Shown: positions 37,230 to 47,149, counted from the first letter of the stretch. The stretch is DNA of 64,000 nucleotides from Brevibacillus laterosporus DSM 25 (GCF_002706795.1 NZ_CP017705.1:3346501-3410500); one strand, 5' to 3'. Notes: generated by a model not told the origin, from the letters alone. Numbers and translations are program-made.

Positions 37230-38372
37230 TTAAGGTTTTCGTTTTTGTTCGTAAAGCTGAATCGTTTGTTCAGCCATTTGGTCAATCGTAAAATCACGGT
37301 CGATCATTACAGTACTGTTTGTAACCAAGCGTAGCTGAAGGTCTTTATCCTGCCAGAGTCTGAGCATAGCTTTTGCTAATTGACCTGCTTCGGCTGGTGG
37401 GACCAACAACCCAGTTTCTTCTGAAATGACAAATTCTCCTACGCCCCCTACATCTGTAGCTATTACAGGTAGAAAAGCAGCCATTCCTTCAACGATCGTA
37501 TAACCTAATCCTTCATACAACGCAGCATGCACATACATATCTAACGCTTGAAGACAACGAGGAACATCGGTACGGAAGCCAACGAAGCGAACTCGCTCAG
37601 CAATTCCAAGCTGACGTGCTTGATCTTCAAGAGCTGGGCGCTCTACACCATCCCCGATTATTGCTAGATAAAGGTTAGGATGGTTTTGCGTGCTAGCTAA
37701 GACCTGAGCAAAAGCTTGAAGTAAATAAGGAAGCCCCTTGATTTGCACGATACGTCCGACGTTTCCAAATACAAAAGCATCGGGAGGGAGTTCCCACTCT
37801 TCACGTAGCATGGCACGCACTTCTGCTTTATTTTCTACACGGAAAGGGGTAACATCCATTCCATTAAAAATTACACTTGTTTTTTCTTTTGGAATTCCAT
37901 CTTCTATTAAGACCGTTTGGAGTGCCTGACTCACAGTAATAAAGTGATCAGTCCAGCGGCGTGTTTGTTTTTCCATTAGAGTTGCCCCAAAAGAAGCTAG
38001 TGGACTCACATAATCATATTTTAAATTACTATGGACTGTGGTAAATGTCGCGCAGTCCAACGAACGAGTCGCCAATCTTCCCATAAAGTTAGCTTTAACT
38101 CCATGTGTATGCACAATATCTGGATTCATAGCGATAATTTCCTGCTTTAATCCTTGCAAAATACGGAAATCGAAGCGTCCATATGTATGTAATGTTGTCA
38201 CTTTGATACCAGCTTCACGCAATTTTCTCGCAAATAATGCATCGTAAAAGCATACGACGGCTGCATCTACTTGCTTCTTAGAAAAAGAAGTAAGCAGATT
38301 GAGAATATGCTGTTCAGCTCCACCAAATTCTCCACCGCCGATTACGTGGAGGACACGTAGTTTGCTTTTCAT
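37230..38372 (-). CDS. family 4 glycosyltransferase
   Basis: A GT-B retaining glycosyltransferase of 380 residues, cytoplasmic or membrane-associated. The N-terminal acceptor domain opens with LRVLHVIGGGEFGGAEQHI, and HTHGVKANFMGRLA follows. The C-terminal donor domain shows FGNVGRIVQIKGLPYLLQAF, and the EX7E region ALYEGLGYTIVEGMA. I start it at ATG 38372 after GGTGG; the longer frame has no site. It is divergent from the next glycosyltransferase and belongs to the surface-polymer block. Donor and acceptor sugars are unknown. Confidence 0.88.
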   Translation of the reverse strand: MKSKLRVLHVIGGGEFGGAEQHILNLLTSFSKKQVDAAVVCFYDALFARKLREAGIKVTTLHTYGRFDFRILQGLKQEIIAMNPDIVHTHGVKANFMGRLATRSLDCATFTTVHSNLKYDYVSPLASFGATLMEKQTRRWTDHFITVSQALQTVLIEDGIPKEKTSVIFNGMDVTPFRVENKAEVRAMLREEWELPPDAFVFGNVGRIVQIKGLPYLLQAFAQVLASTQNHPNLYLAIIGDGVERPALEDQARQLGIAERVRFVGFRTDVPRCLQALDMYVHAALYEGLGYTIVEGMAAFLPVIATDVGGVGEFVISEETGLLVPPAEAGQLAKAMLRLWQDKDLQLRLVTNSTVMIDRDFTIDQMAEQTIQLYEQKRKP

Positions 38373-38545
38373 GTAATCCACCCGAACCTTTCCAACAGAC
38401 CATTTCAAATATACCAGATGAAGCCGTGATTCGCAATATGACCGTACTTATGGTATGGTAAACGTGACATTTTTTTTGTGGATTTGTCTAATTAAACAAG
38501 TGAATAACTGGGTTAGAAACGTGAATAAGGATGAGGAAAATAGAT

Positions 38546-40087
38546 ATGGATAAGCGACATAATGTATTAATACTTTCGTATATATTTCCACCAATTGGAG
38601 GCGGTGGTGTTCCACGCCCGCTTAAAATGGCTAAATATCTAGGGGAATTCGGATGGGGTGTGCACGTGCTTACCGCGGACCCGAGCTACCATGCTACCCT
38701 TGACACCAGCTTACTGGCAGATGTTCCTGCAGATGTGCAAATTCATCGAGCAAAGGAGATGACTGCAAGATTCCGTAAACCTACAAAAGATACACAAGTC
38801 TCGTCTGGTAAGCAAGCTGATGATAAGCAGGCCTCCAGTAGTCAAACGACAAGAGATAATGGGGCAGATTCAACTCCTGATCATGTAGGAGAAAAGGGTG
38901 AAGCTGAAAACAAGAAGTCTGCTACAAACGCCCAGAATGTTGTAGCAAGTTCACGTCAAGTGACTGAGGTAATCGCTCAGCCCTCCTTGGTTGCACGTCT
39001 AAAGAACACATTATTTCAAACAGCCAAAAAAATAAAACCGTACCTGCTCATCCCGGATGATCAAATATTGTGGTATCCTGAGGCATTGAAGGTAGGACGT
39101 GAAATCATGCGCAAGCACCGCATTGATGTTATCTTCTCTACATCAGGGCCTGTAACAAACCACCTTGTTGCTCGTAAGTTAGCAGCAGAGTTCGGTTGTA
39201 AATGGATTGCAGACTTCCGAGATCCATGGACTCAAAATATGCATCGATCAGGTATTGCTTGGAGAGAGCGTCTGGAGGAGCGGATGGAAGCGAAAGTAAT
39301 GAAGCAAGCTGATGTTATTACAACAGTGACTGCTACATTCGCTAAAAACTTCCAGATTAAATATCCAGCTACCACAAACCGAATGGAGCTAATCTATAAT
39401 GGCTTTGACAAAGCAGATTTTGCAAAGCTGACTCCTGCACATACGGTACCTGATCGTTTTCATGCAGCTTATGCAGGCATTTTATATCAGAAACGCAATC
39501 CGCGATTATTACTGAGTGCTATCAAGGAACTGATTGATGAAGGCTTGGTTGATCAACAGGAGATATGTCTTTCATTTGCGGGTGTCTTTGACTATCCGGG
39601 CTATTCAGAAAATCGAGATTGTGTAGAGCAGCTTGGTTTGCAGAATGCAGTGAGAGTGCTTGGTAATCTTCCTCATAAAGAAGCACTAGGCTTGATGAGT
39701 GGTGCAGATGCCTTGTTGATGATCGGAGACGTGACTCCCGATGCTGGAGCCTACATTCCTGGTAAGCTTTATGAATACATGGGGGTAGGTAAACCCATTT
39801 TAGCTTTAAACATGCCAGGAGAGGCAACAGAGATCATCCAGCGCTTTGGTTTAGGCGAGGTAGCCAACCCTACTGATAAGGATGCGATGAAGCAAGCTTA
39901 TCTACATCTATATCAGGCATGGAAACAGCAGAAGGAGAACGGGTCACACACAGAACGCGATGAGAGCTTCTATGATCGTGTTAAGCTGTACGAACGACGT
40001 GAACAGGCAGGTCAACTGGCACACCTAATGAATGAACTAGTAGGCGGTACTAGAAAAGGTAAGAAGGCAGACCTTGTACAAGAATAA
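38546..40087 (+). CDS. glycosyltransferase with a hydrophilic insertion
   Basis: A 513-residue GT-B protein. The N-terminus has the acceptor-domain motif YIFPPIGGGGVPRPLKMAKYL, and the C-terminal half has YAGILYQKRNPRLLL, DALLMIGDVTPDAGAYIPGKLYEYMG and GKPILAL. Between about residues 80 and 145 lies a serine-, lysine- and glutamine-rich stretch with no predicted fold, unlike most relatives. Start at ATG 38546 follows GAGGA by 7 bases; ATG 38531 lacks a site. Specificity unknown. Confidence 0.85.
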   Translation: MDKRHNVLILSYIFPPIGGGGVPRPLKMAKYLGEFGWGVHVLTADPSYHATLDTSLLADVPADVQIHRAKEMTARFRKPTKDTQVSSGKQADDKQASSSQTTRDNGADSTPDHVGEKGEAENKKSATNAQNVVASSRQVTEVIAQPSLVARLKNTLFQTAKKIKPYLLIPDDQILWYPEALKVGREIMRKHRIDVIFSTSGPVTNHLVARKLAAEFGCKWIADFRDPWTQNMHRSGIAWRERLEERMEAKVMKQADVITTVTATFAKNFQIKYPATTNRMELIYNGFDKADFAKLTPAHTVPDRFHAAYAGILYQKRNPRLLLSAIKELIDEGLVDQQEICLSFAGVFDYPGYSENRDCVEQLGLQNAVRVLGNLPHKEALGLMSGADALLMIGDVTPDAGAYIPGKLYEYMGVGKPILALNMPGEATEIIQRFGLGEVANPTDKDAMKQAYLHLYQAWKQQKENGSHTERDESFYDRVKLYERREQAGQLAHLMNELVGGTRKGKKADLVQE

Positions 40088-40099
40088 ACGAACAGTAGA

Positions 40100-40134
40100 A
40101 GCGTGTTTGGGTGTTATACACTCGCACGCTTTTT
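40100..40134 (+). terminator. terminator of the 38546-40087 glycosyltransferase
   Basis: AGCGTG at 40100-40105 pairs with CACGCT at 40125-40130 and is followed by TTTT, with inner GTGT/ACAC pairing. Confidence 0.75.
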
Positions 40135-40155
40135 GTGTTGGCTCAGAATAAATAC

Positions 40156-40205
40156 AAAAAAACTCTCTATCGGTCATTAACTGACAATCAATAGAGAGTT
40201 TTTTT
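40156..40205 (-). terminator. bidirectional terminator, end of the surface-polymer minus operon
   Basis: AAAACTCTCTAT pairs with ATAGAGAGTTTT; poly-A and poly-T on either side allow it to work on both strands. It lies 25 bases beyond the lipoprotein stop. Confidence 0.85.
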
Positions 40206-40229
40206 ACTTTTGAGAGCCAATACTACAAA

Positions 40230-41063
40230 TTAATCAAGTAAATATTTCTTCACTTCTTCTGGGTCTTTCATTTGAATGTTTTCCCCATATTTAAAGAAAG
40301 TGAACTTAACTTCCTGATCCATGTAGCCACCACCTGGGATCGGCAGGATAATCCATGTTTGATAGCTATGAATCAATCCATCATCTTTACCAATGCCCAC
40401 GGTCATTTTAATGGTGGTGTTAGCTAAAATTTCGTTAATATCCGGACGATCTTGCAAATGTTCCTTAAAGGTTGCAAAAAGATCGCTATCAGCCTTTTCT
40501 ACCCATTCTTTACCGGTAATTTTGATTTGATACGGAATTGTCTCCGTACTAATCACTTTTTCATCAGGCATCTGCACTGCTTTGTCTAAGAAAGGCAACC
40601 ATGCTTCATAACCACGAAATACATCGATAGGAATTGGTTCCTCACGCGCTGTAATCCAGTTACCGCCCTTAAAAATATAGCGTTCGTCGCCTTTACGGTA
40701 GTATACAAACTCCTGACGAGCGATGCGACCGGTCACTTGATAAGCATCTGGGCCTTCCACGATACCATCAAACATACTTGTCGTTTCACGTGACATCATT
40801 CGATTTTTCACATAGCCGCTAAACCAGTATTTATTAGGATCGACCTCTGTTTGGACACCGTTTTTCATCATCTCAAAAGAAGATTTTCCCTTTTCCAAAG
40901 CAGCACGTAAAACGGCAGCAGGATTTTCAGCAGGGGCAATGCCAGCAGGAGCCGTGTCCTCTACCTTTACAAACTCTTTTGGAGCAGATTCATACGTACA
41001 ACCAGAGAGGAGAGAGAGAGCAGTTATGCCCGCAAGTAACCATTTTCCTTTATTTTGAAGCAT
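40230..41063 (-). CDS. lipoprotein of unknown function
   Basis: A 277-residue exported protein. The N-terminus is a lipoprotein signal peptide with lipobox LLSGC (cysteine near residue 22). The mature part is beta-rich with repeated YWFSGYVKNR, TTSMFDGIVEGPDAYQVTGRIARQEFVYYRKGDERYIF strands broken at intervals, reminiscent of LolA/LppX-like folds, but I cannot assign a family. GAGGAGGG precedes the ATG. It overlaps the preceding gene by 14 bases, so the two are coupled. Confidence 0.8.
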   Translation of the reverse strand: MLQNKGKWLLAGITALSLLSGCTYESAPKEFVKVEDTAPAGIAPAENPAAVLRAALEKGKSSFEMMKNGVQTEVDPNKYWFSGYVKNRMMSRETTSMFDGIVEGPDAYQVTGRIARQEFVYYRKGDERYIFKGGNWITAREEPIPIDVFRGYEAWLPFLDKAVQMPDEKVISTETIPYQIKITGKEWVEKADSDLFATFKEHLQDRPDINEILANTTIKMTVGIGKDDGLIHSYQTWIILPIPGGGYMDQEVKFTFFKYGENIQMKDPEEVKKYLLD

Positions 41064-42696
41064 AGCGAACCCTCCTCACGATACCAAAAACAAACAGTGC
41101 GATAGTGATGCCAACAGCGATTGGGAAGACAGGGAATTGGTGGCGTTTGAATACTAAGATACGATGGTTATCGTACATCGTAGCAACCAACTCGTTCTCC
41201 TGGTCTCCGTCAATATCTCCGACTTGCATTTTAATTAATGGTAAATAAATCTTCCAATTCTGCTTAAGCCCATCCTGCGTATAGTCAAAGCCGGAGAGAT
41301 AACGACGATCGAAACTGCTCACCCAGCTTTTGGCTTGGGCAATCAGTTCTGCGTGCTCATTCTTACCTATGCTTGCATAATTGGTTAAGCGGAAGCTTGT
41401 GTCTTTTTCGTTACTTGCAAATAACATGTCCCAATTACCGTCAGCGGTTGGGCGTAAGATGTAAGAAGGAACACCGCCAATCAACAGCTCATCCTGATTA
41501 TCATGGTCGATGTCTGCTACCATAATATCGCTCATCGCAAGTCCACCCTTTAAGGATTTACGATTTAAACGATAGCTTTCTTCCACAGTTGCATCAGGTT
41601 TCACTGTAATCACAGCTAGATCTTCATCCAGTACAAGAAGTCCCTCTTCTCCACCAGGAAGGCGCATAGTGTCTAAAATCTTGGTACCACGCGACTTGTA
41701 CTGGAACGAGATTTGACCATAGGAGCCAGTCAAAAATCCATTTTTAATTTCTACATCATGGAATTTGGTTGGCTTATTAAAATGATTTGTTTGATACGTA
41801 TAACCATCTTGATCGGTCAGTTTTTTATCTACCTGTGCTAGATCAAGCAATAAAGCGCGGAATGGTGCTGTACCAGATTGCATCATTGCTTCTGTATAGC
41901 TTTGGCGCTGTACGGTAGGAACTAATTGATCTCCTTGTTGCGTGTAATAAGGGAAACCAGGATAGTCTGTTGGCATTTGTGCCAAAGCTTTTTTCCACTG
42001 TTGTGGCGTAAACTGATCTTGTTTTAAACGCACAAGCTTGCCGTCTTGCCATTTTAAGACGTAAAGTGACAGAGGCTCATTTTTTAGATAAAGAAGCTTT
42101 TCAGCAGTTGCCTTTTTTTCTTCCGGTGTTTCCGGAATTTTATCCTCTTCTACATCCGCAACTTCATCTGCGTTACCATACGTCAGAATTTCCATTGTTC
42201 CATCACCGTCGATGTCATACAAGGTGATGGGGAAGTAATCGACCCATTCCCCTTTATACAAACGGTCTGTTTCTGCTTTTAACACAAAATGATTAATTGC
42301 TGCCAGATTATCACGCGCATAGGTGAAATTAGTCAAGCAAGCTACTGCAACAAGTGCAAACACGGCGTTCCACTTTACTTTACCGTAAAACTTAACCAGT
42401 AAGGAAATGGCAATAATCGCTCCAATTGCGCCTATTACATATTTGACCATGATACGATCATCTAATGTTGTTAATGCTTTATCTAACAGTAAAAAACCAA
42501 TTGTAAAAATAATCACCTGACGACGTTCCTTTTTATGAATGAGGAAGTACGTCCCAATAAGTAGTGGCACAAAGATCACGAATGCAATCCATGATAGATC
42601 AATAAAAGCGACCTTGACCACCAAGTTATAAGCGATAAACAGGGCAAAGGCATAAACTGCCCAGTATAAGGTTTGCAGCCTAAACAGCTGTCGCAT
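41050..42696 (-). CDS. membrane protein with FG-GAP/VCBS-like calcium repeats
   Basis: A 548-residue protein. The first 130 residues contain about four hydrophobic helices, followed by a large extracytoplasmic domain with calcium-loop motifs DIDGDGTMEIL, DIDHDNQDELL and DIDGDQENELV, as in FG-GAP beta-propeller repeats. A final helix near 520-540 (FPIAVGITIALFVFGIV) ends in a basic tail. Start at ATG 42696, 8 bases after AAAAAGG. It lies between the polymerase and lipoprotein genes. No known function; a surface-polymer attachment or sensing role is only inference. Confidence 0.8.
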   Translation of the reverse strand: MRQLFRLQTLYWAVYAFALFIAYNLVVKVAFIDLSWIAFVIFVPLLIGTYFLIHKKERRQVIIFTIGFLLLDKALTTLDDRIMVKYVIGAIGAIIAISLLVKFYGKVKWNAVFALVAVACLTNFTYARDNLAAINHFVLKAETDRLYKGEWVDYFPITLYDIDGDGTMEILTYGNADEVADVEEDKIPETPEEKKATAEKLLYLKNEPLSLYVLKWQDGKLVRLKQDQFTPQQWKKALAQMPTDYPGFPYYTQQGDQLVPTVQRQSYTEAMMQSGTAPFRALLLDLAQVDKKLTDQDGYTYQTNHFNKPTKFHDVEIKNGFLTGSYGQISFQYKSRGTKILDTMRLPGGEEGLLVLDEDLAVITVKPDATVEESYRLNRKSLKGGLAMSDIMVADIDHDNQDELLIGGVPSYILRPTADGNWDMLFASNEKDTSFRLTNYASIGKNEHAELIAQAKSWVSSFDRRYLSGFDYTQDGLKQNWKIYLPLIKMQVGDIDGDQENELVATMYDNHRILVFKRHQFPVFPIAVGITIALFVFGIVRRVRYASK

Positions 42697-42716
42697 ACAA
42701 TTCACCTTTTTCTCGT

Positions 42717-43997
42717 TTATGATCTGGAGCCAATTTTGCGGTTGGCGTACCGGAAGTCAAGAGTGGCTAGCGCCGCTACCATTCCGCCTAATAGCCAGAA
42801 GAAGGTAGACATAAACGGCACTTCAAAGATGTTTTCCACAAAGTTATGGAAGAACACTGCCAGAAAACCGCAGAATAATCCCAAGCCGGTATAGAAATAC
42901 GGCGAGTTTTTCCAGCGCAGGGTAGCCTGAGCCGCATATTTAACAATGGCAAGCATCATGGTAATCAATAGGGTTAAGCCAATGATCCCTGTTTCGGCCA
43001 ATGTTTTAAACATGTAGCTGTCAGTATAGATAGTTCCAAAATAACGGGAACCTACTGCTCCACCCCAATGACCAGGGCCAGCGCCAAATAATGGTTCTAG
43101 TCGCATACGGTGGTAAGCATTCGTCCAACGTGCTACGCGACCGCTTTGGCTACTCTTTTCCCAATAGTCCTCAGTAAACAGGGTGGTAATACGGTTTTGT
43201 ACCTTACCGATGACAGGAGTTGTTTCTGGTACAGCCAACAAAACAACGCCGCCTAGAATGGATACAGCTACAATAGATAAGAAAACTTTCCGGTTCACAA
43301 AAACAGAGCCAATAACTAATACGGCTAGTAGAGCGAACCAAGCTCCACGCGAGCCTGTCGCAATAAGACAAACCAGCATAATCAGGGATGTCAGCCCCCA
43401 AAGAAGCTTTTGTTTTTTGGTTATCCCTTGCAAAAATAGACTTATTGCAATGGGAACGGTAAAGATCATGTAGCTACCCAAAACGTTTGGGCTTGTTACA
43501 ATGGAGAATGCACGTCTCTTCATTGATTCGTTTTCTCCTGTCCACGAGCTGTTTACTTCCACTCCAAGTACAACCTGCATTACGCCAATCAAGGCTACGA
43601 ATAGACCGACTAAGGTGAAGGCTTTCAAGAAACTCTGCATTTGTTCTTTCGACTCAATTAAATAGAAGCCGATTAATAATGCAACCATATATTGGAATAT
43701 AGCTCGAAAACCTTCCACGCTAGCATTAAAATTCGTCATATCCATAAACATAAGTCCCAGGCCAAATATCAAAAAGGCAAGGAACGCATGCTTAATGCCA
43801 GGCATGGTGCGGTGGCCTTTTGCATACGCAGCAAAGGTAAACAGAAGGAGGACAGTAAGAACGCCTTCATCCCACAAAGAAACAATAAATCCAATCGGGA
43901 TAAATTTACGCATTGCGTAATCAATGATAGGATAGGTGAGTAATAAGTAAATCCAGTTGGTTGGATTCATAACCAACTTTTTTAGATTCGTTTTCAA
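42717..43997 (-). CDS. O-antigen ligase / Wzy-type polymerase family membrane protein
   Basis: A 426-residue protein with about 11 hydrophobic segments and the O-antigen ligase domain (PF04932 type) centred on TGSRGAWFALLAVLVIG, followed by a large outside loop with RVARWTNAYHRMRLEPLFGAGPGHWG, the usual arginine/histidine-bearing active loop. It polymerises or ligates lipid-linked glycans. TTG 43997 is chosen, 7 bases after AGGGGG; an upstream ATG at 44033 overlaps the -10 hexamer and so cannot be used from that promoter. First gene of a three-gene minus operon. Confidence 0.86.
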   Translation of the reverse strand: MKTNLKKLVMNPTNWIYLLLTYPIIDYAMRKFIPIGFIVSLWDEGVLTVLLLFTFAAYAKGHRTMPGIKHAFLAFLIFGLGLMFMDMTNFNASVEGFRAIFQYMVALLIGFYLIESKEQMQSFLKAFTLVGLFVALIGVMQVVLGVEVNSSWTGENESMKRRAFSIVTSPNVLGSYMIFTVPIAISLFLQGITKKQKLLWGLTSLIMLVCLIATGSRGAWFALLAVLVIGSVFVNRKVFLSIVAVSILGGVVLLAVPETTPVIGKVQNRITTLFTEDYWEKSSQSGRVARWTNAYHRMRLEPLFGAGPGHWGGAVGSRYFGTIYTDSYMFKTLAETGIIGLTLLITMMLAIVKYAAQATLRWKNSPYFYTGLGLFCGFLAVFFHNFVENIFEVPFMSTFFWLLGGMVAALATLDFRYANRKIGSRS

Positions 43998-44031
43998 GCG
44001 AAGTCCCCCTACACATATGTTCGACCCTACC

Positions 44032-44061
44032 ATTATAATGAATCATAAGATAGGGTAGCAA
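44032..44061 (-). promoter_or_regulatory. promoter of the polymerase-FG-GAP-lipoprotein operon
   Basis: On the minus strand TTGCTA (44061-44056) and a perfect TATAAT (44037-44032), with an 18-base spacer. Start near 44025, 28 bases before the TTG start codon. Confidence 0.65.
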
Positions 44062-44127
44062 GGAAAAGAAATCTAGCGTTGTTAACTAACAGATAAGTAG
44101 CGCGCAAGAATTAGGAGATTACGAGCT

Positions 44128-45654
44128 GTGAATTTACTAAAAACCGCATCCATGATAGTAGTAATTACATTAATAGGACGCATGCTAGGCTTTATTCGCA
44201 CACTCTATGTTTCACATTTGTATGGAACAGGAATGGAGGCGGATGCCTACTTTCTTGCCCTAACAATTCCCATGACCCTGTTCATGATTATTCCAGGAGC
44301 AATCAATGCTGTCCTGATCCCTACCATGCGAGGAATACTAGAAGAGAATCAGTTGCAGAAGGCTTCTATTCTCTACCATAAAATGCTGGCGCTAATAACC
44401 TTCAGTTTTTTTGCTCTGACCGTGGCGGGTTATTTTCTCTCTCCTCAGATCGCTCTGATGTATGGAGTGAGCGGTGAAAAAGCGGCACTGACCATTCGGC
44501 AATTACAGCTGATGTGGCCGTCTGTTTTCTTTATTGGTCTGGCTGGGTTATGGGCAAGCGTCTTAAATGCACATCATCATTTCTTTACATCTACATTAGG
44601 TACGGTGGCGAATAGTGTTATTGTTATCCTTGCCATGGTTGCCCTGGTACCAATCGTTGGAGTGGATGGCTTGTCAATAGCTACCACCCTTGGTTACGTA
44701 GCTGCTTTAGTCGTGATGTGGCCAGCCATGCGCAAATATGGCTATAGTCAACGGTTTAACCTGCAATATCGTCAGGATGCTGAATTGCGCAGTATGGGTG
44801 AACGGGTTGTTCCGATCCTCATTGGTTCCGTAATCTCGCAAACCACCACCTTTCTGGAACGTGGACTAACTACGGGGCTTGGGGATGGAAAAGTAGCAGC
44901 CCTTTCTTATGCTAATCAGATTGCTCAGCTTCCGATGGCTATCTTTGTTGGGGCATTTACATTACCTTTGTTTCCACTCTTAGCCAATTATGTAAAGCGT
45001 AAAGAAATGCATTTAATGAAAGCTACATTAGAAAAAGGCTTGTCTTACTTATTGATTTTGTTGTTTCCAGTGACAATCGGTTTCATTTTATACGGTGAAA
45101 ATTTGATTAGCATCCTGTTTGTTCGCCAATCGGGTGCTTTTAATGAAGAAGCATTATCCTGGACTGCTTTTGGCCTTATCTTCTATGGCATGGGTCTTTA
45201 TTTCTTAGCGGCTCGCGATTTGATTACACGTGCCTTTTATGCTTTAGAAAACACTCGCACACCTGTGATTGTAGGAGTGATAGGAATCGGGGTTTATTTG
45301 TTGACTGCCAAAATATTCACCCCGCTTTTAGAGCATGGCGGTGTAGCATTAAGTGCTTCTGTATCAGCAATGGTACAGTCTATTCTACTGTTTTTGTTAC
45401 TATGGCGCTCCATTGGCCAGCTTCTTACTTGGGATTTCTTATTGACGGTAGCAAAGGTTTTGATTGCCTGCGCTGTAATGTCTGTTTTCGCCTTGATTCT
45501 TCGGGTTCTGATGCTGGAATCGGGTAGGCTTATAGATTTACTGGTAGGCGGTACCGTATCTACAGTCATTTACTTTACAACATTGTTAATTCTGCGTGAA
45601 CCGCTTGTGAAGGATATTGTGGGCAAGGTAGCGGGACGCTTTCTGAAAAAGTAA
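44128..45654 (+). CDS. murJ: MurJ-like lipid flippase (MVF/MOP superfamily)
   Basis: A polytopic transporter of 508 residues with about 14 hydrophobic segments, flipping lipid-linked sugar precursors. It opens with LLKTASMIVVITLIGRMLGFIR and carries the MurJ hallmarks FIRTLYVSHLYGTGMEADAY and ALSYANQIAQLPMAIF. GTG start, 10 bases after AGGAG. Its position within a polysaccharide block allows a Wzx-like role for a surface glycan instead of lipid II; sequence form favours the MurJ branch. Confidence 0.83.
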   Translation: MNLLKTASMIVVITLIGRMLGFIRTLYVSHLYGTGMEADAYFLALTIPMTLFMIIPGAINAVLIPTMRGILEENQLQKASILYHKMLALITFSFFALTVAGYFLSPQIALMYGVSGEKAALTIRQLQLMWPSVFFIGLAGLWASVLNAHHHFFTSTLGTVANSVIVILAMVALVPIVGVDGLSIATTLGYVAALVVMWPAMRKYGYSQRFNLQYRQDAELRSMGERVVPILIGSVISQTTTFLERGLTTGLGDGKVAALSYANQIAQLPMAIFVGAFTLPLFPLLANYVKRKEMHLMKATLEKGLSYLLILLFPVTIGFILYGENLISILFVRQSGAFNEEALSWTAFGLIFYGMGLYFLAARDLITRAFYALENTRTPVIVGVIGIGVYLLTAKIFTPLLEHGGVALSASVSAMVQSILLFLLLWRSIGQLLTWDFLLTVAKVLIACAVMSVFALILRVLMLESGRLIDLLVGGTVSTVIYFTTLLILREPLVKDIVGKVAGRFLKK

Positions 45655-45710
45655 GAGGCACCCTCTATCAAATGACGATTAGCCCGAGAAAAGGTTTCTT
45701 CATAATAAGA

Positions 45711-45751
45711 GAAAAGGCATTCACTGTATCGTACACGGTGAGTGCCTTTTC
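45711..45751 (+). terminator. bidirectional terminator between murJ and tcaA-like gene
   Basis: GAAAAGGCATTCAC pairs with GTGAGTGCCTTTTC with one offset base, and T-rich flanks occur on both strands. Confidence 0.8.
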
Positions 45752-45772
45752 TTTATTTCTTAAACGTTTTGT

Positions 45773-47149
45773 CTATTTTATTATCTTCACTTGATCTCGA
45801 TTCAGACCAAAGCGGGACAGCGATTCGGCACGAGTAGATGCTAGCTGCCACTTGTCGTTTGTCTTGTGTAGCTCATACTCCCAGCATTGTTCATCTTGAC
45901 CATGCTCGTTTATCTGTTTGGTGCCAAGATTCTTCCATTTATCCTGATAAACTTCTCTTACCATTACTTTTAAATGGGTATCATCTACCATTTCTAAAGA
46001 ACCAAAATCAATTTCTAAGTGAAGTAATTCACCTACAAAGACTTGCTTCAATATGTCTGGTGTAGTTTTAAATTGCTCTACTTCACGTTCGTAACTCTTT
46101 TTCTCATCGCCATTTGGCGAGAGATAAGGGAGGAGAGGATCAACGCTCGTTTTAGTCTTGGCATATTGCAGCCATGCTTTATTATAGTTTGTAAAGAAAG
46201 CGGAGATATCATCCTCTATACTACCTGCTTCAGAGATTTGGATTGGCAAATCAATGAATGTATCTTGCTCTCCTAATGTCCCCGTCTTACTTACCTCGCC
46301 TAGCGGTGTAGAAGCTTTGACCGTAAATTCTAGAGCCTTTTTGGGTGCGTTTGTGATTAAGGCGTCGTAGCCAGTAAAGCTTTTTTCAAAGGTGACGGGT
46401 ATAGCTTGACCGTTATGGAATAATGTAGCCTTATTAACATTGGTGTACACTTTAACGTCACGAACAGGGAAATTCACTATGACTTGTGGAGAACGACCAT
46501 AACCAACATCAAATTTGATTTCGGTACTCACTGTGCCGAGCATGGTAGGCAGACTTCCATTCATAAAATGTTCTCCTGGGAAAAAGGGGCCTACTTTGAA
46601 AGTAGCTTTGTTATCTTGTTCAGTCGTCATTTCCTTATTTTGTTGTTTTTCAGACTGAGCTGGTTGGGTCTGTGGAGCAATTTCTACGCCTTGCTCTCCT
46701 GTTGCTAGTTTGGTTCCTTTTGGTCCAATTAATTGCATATAGATTGGACGTACCTGTACCTTGTATAAGCTACCTTCCTTTTTTAATACCAGTATAGAAT
46801 TTGCTGATTCAGCATCGTCTAGCGTCTCTGGCTTATAAGTGGGATTAGTTTGGTAGCTCGCAGCTTGTTCGGTAAGAGAGTTTACGTATGTTTTCCAGGT
46901 TTCTGTGTGTTGGGATAAACTCTCAATGATTCCAACTGCATTTTTATCAGTTAACACGGCTTTGACACCAGTTGGAACAGTAGTCACTTGTAAAAAGATA
47001 TCCACTTGCTTTTGTTCTACCGCCTGTTGAAACTGCTGGACGACTGTTTCTGGATTTTTGAACACAGCCGTGCGTTGTTGATTAAAAATGAGAAAGCCAG
47101 CAACAACTATAAGTAAAATGGCGATAGGAATGATTATTTTCCATTTCAT
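45773..47149 (-). CDS. TcaA/YvbJ-like membrane-anchored protein
   Basis: A 458-residue protein with an N-terminal membrane anchor (residues about 4-24, IIIPIAILLIVVAGFLIF) and an extracytoplasmic region. It has the layout of TcaA: an NTF2-like first domain (ETVVQQFQQAVEQKQVDIFL), middle beta domains (FFPGEHFMNGSLPTMLG), and a C-terminal NTF2-like domain (FFTNYNKAWLQYAKT). Unlike most TcaA/YvbJ proteins it lacks the N-terminal zinc ribbon. TcaA affects glycopeptide response in staphylococci; the role here is unknown. AAGGAGG precedes the ATG. Confidence 0.75.
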   Translation of the reverse strand: MKWKIIIPIAILLIVVAGFLIFNQQRTAVFKNPETVVQQFQQAVEQKQVDIFLQVTTVPTGVKAVLTDKNAVGIIESLSQHTETWKTYVNSLTEQAASYQTNPTYKPETLDDAESANSILVLKKEGSLYKVQVRPIYMQLIGPKGTKLATGEQGVEIAPQTQPAQSEKQQNKEMTTEQDNKATFKVGPFFPGEHFMNGSLPTMLGTVSTEIKFDVGYGRSPQVIVNFPVRDVKVYTNVNKATLFHNGQAIPVTFEKSFTGYDALITNAPKKALEFTVKASTPLGEVSKTGTLGEQDTFIDLPIQISEAGSIEDDISAFFTNYNKAWLQYAKTKTSVDPLLPYLSPNGDEKKSYEREVEQFKTTPDILKQVFVGELLHLEIDFGSLEMVDDTHLKVMVREVYQDKWKNLGTKQINEHGQDEQCWEYELHKTNDKWQLASTRAESLSRFGLNRDQVKIIK

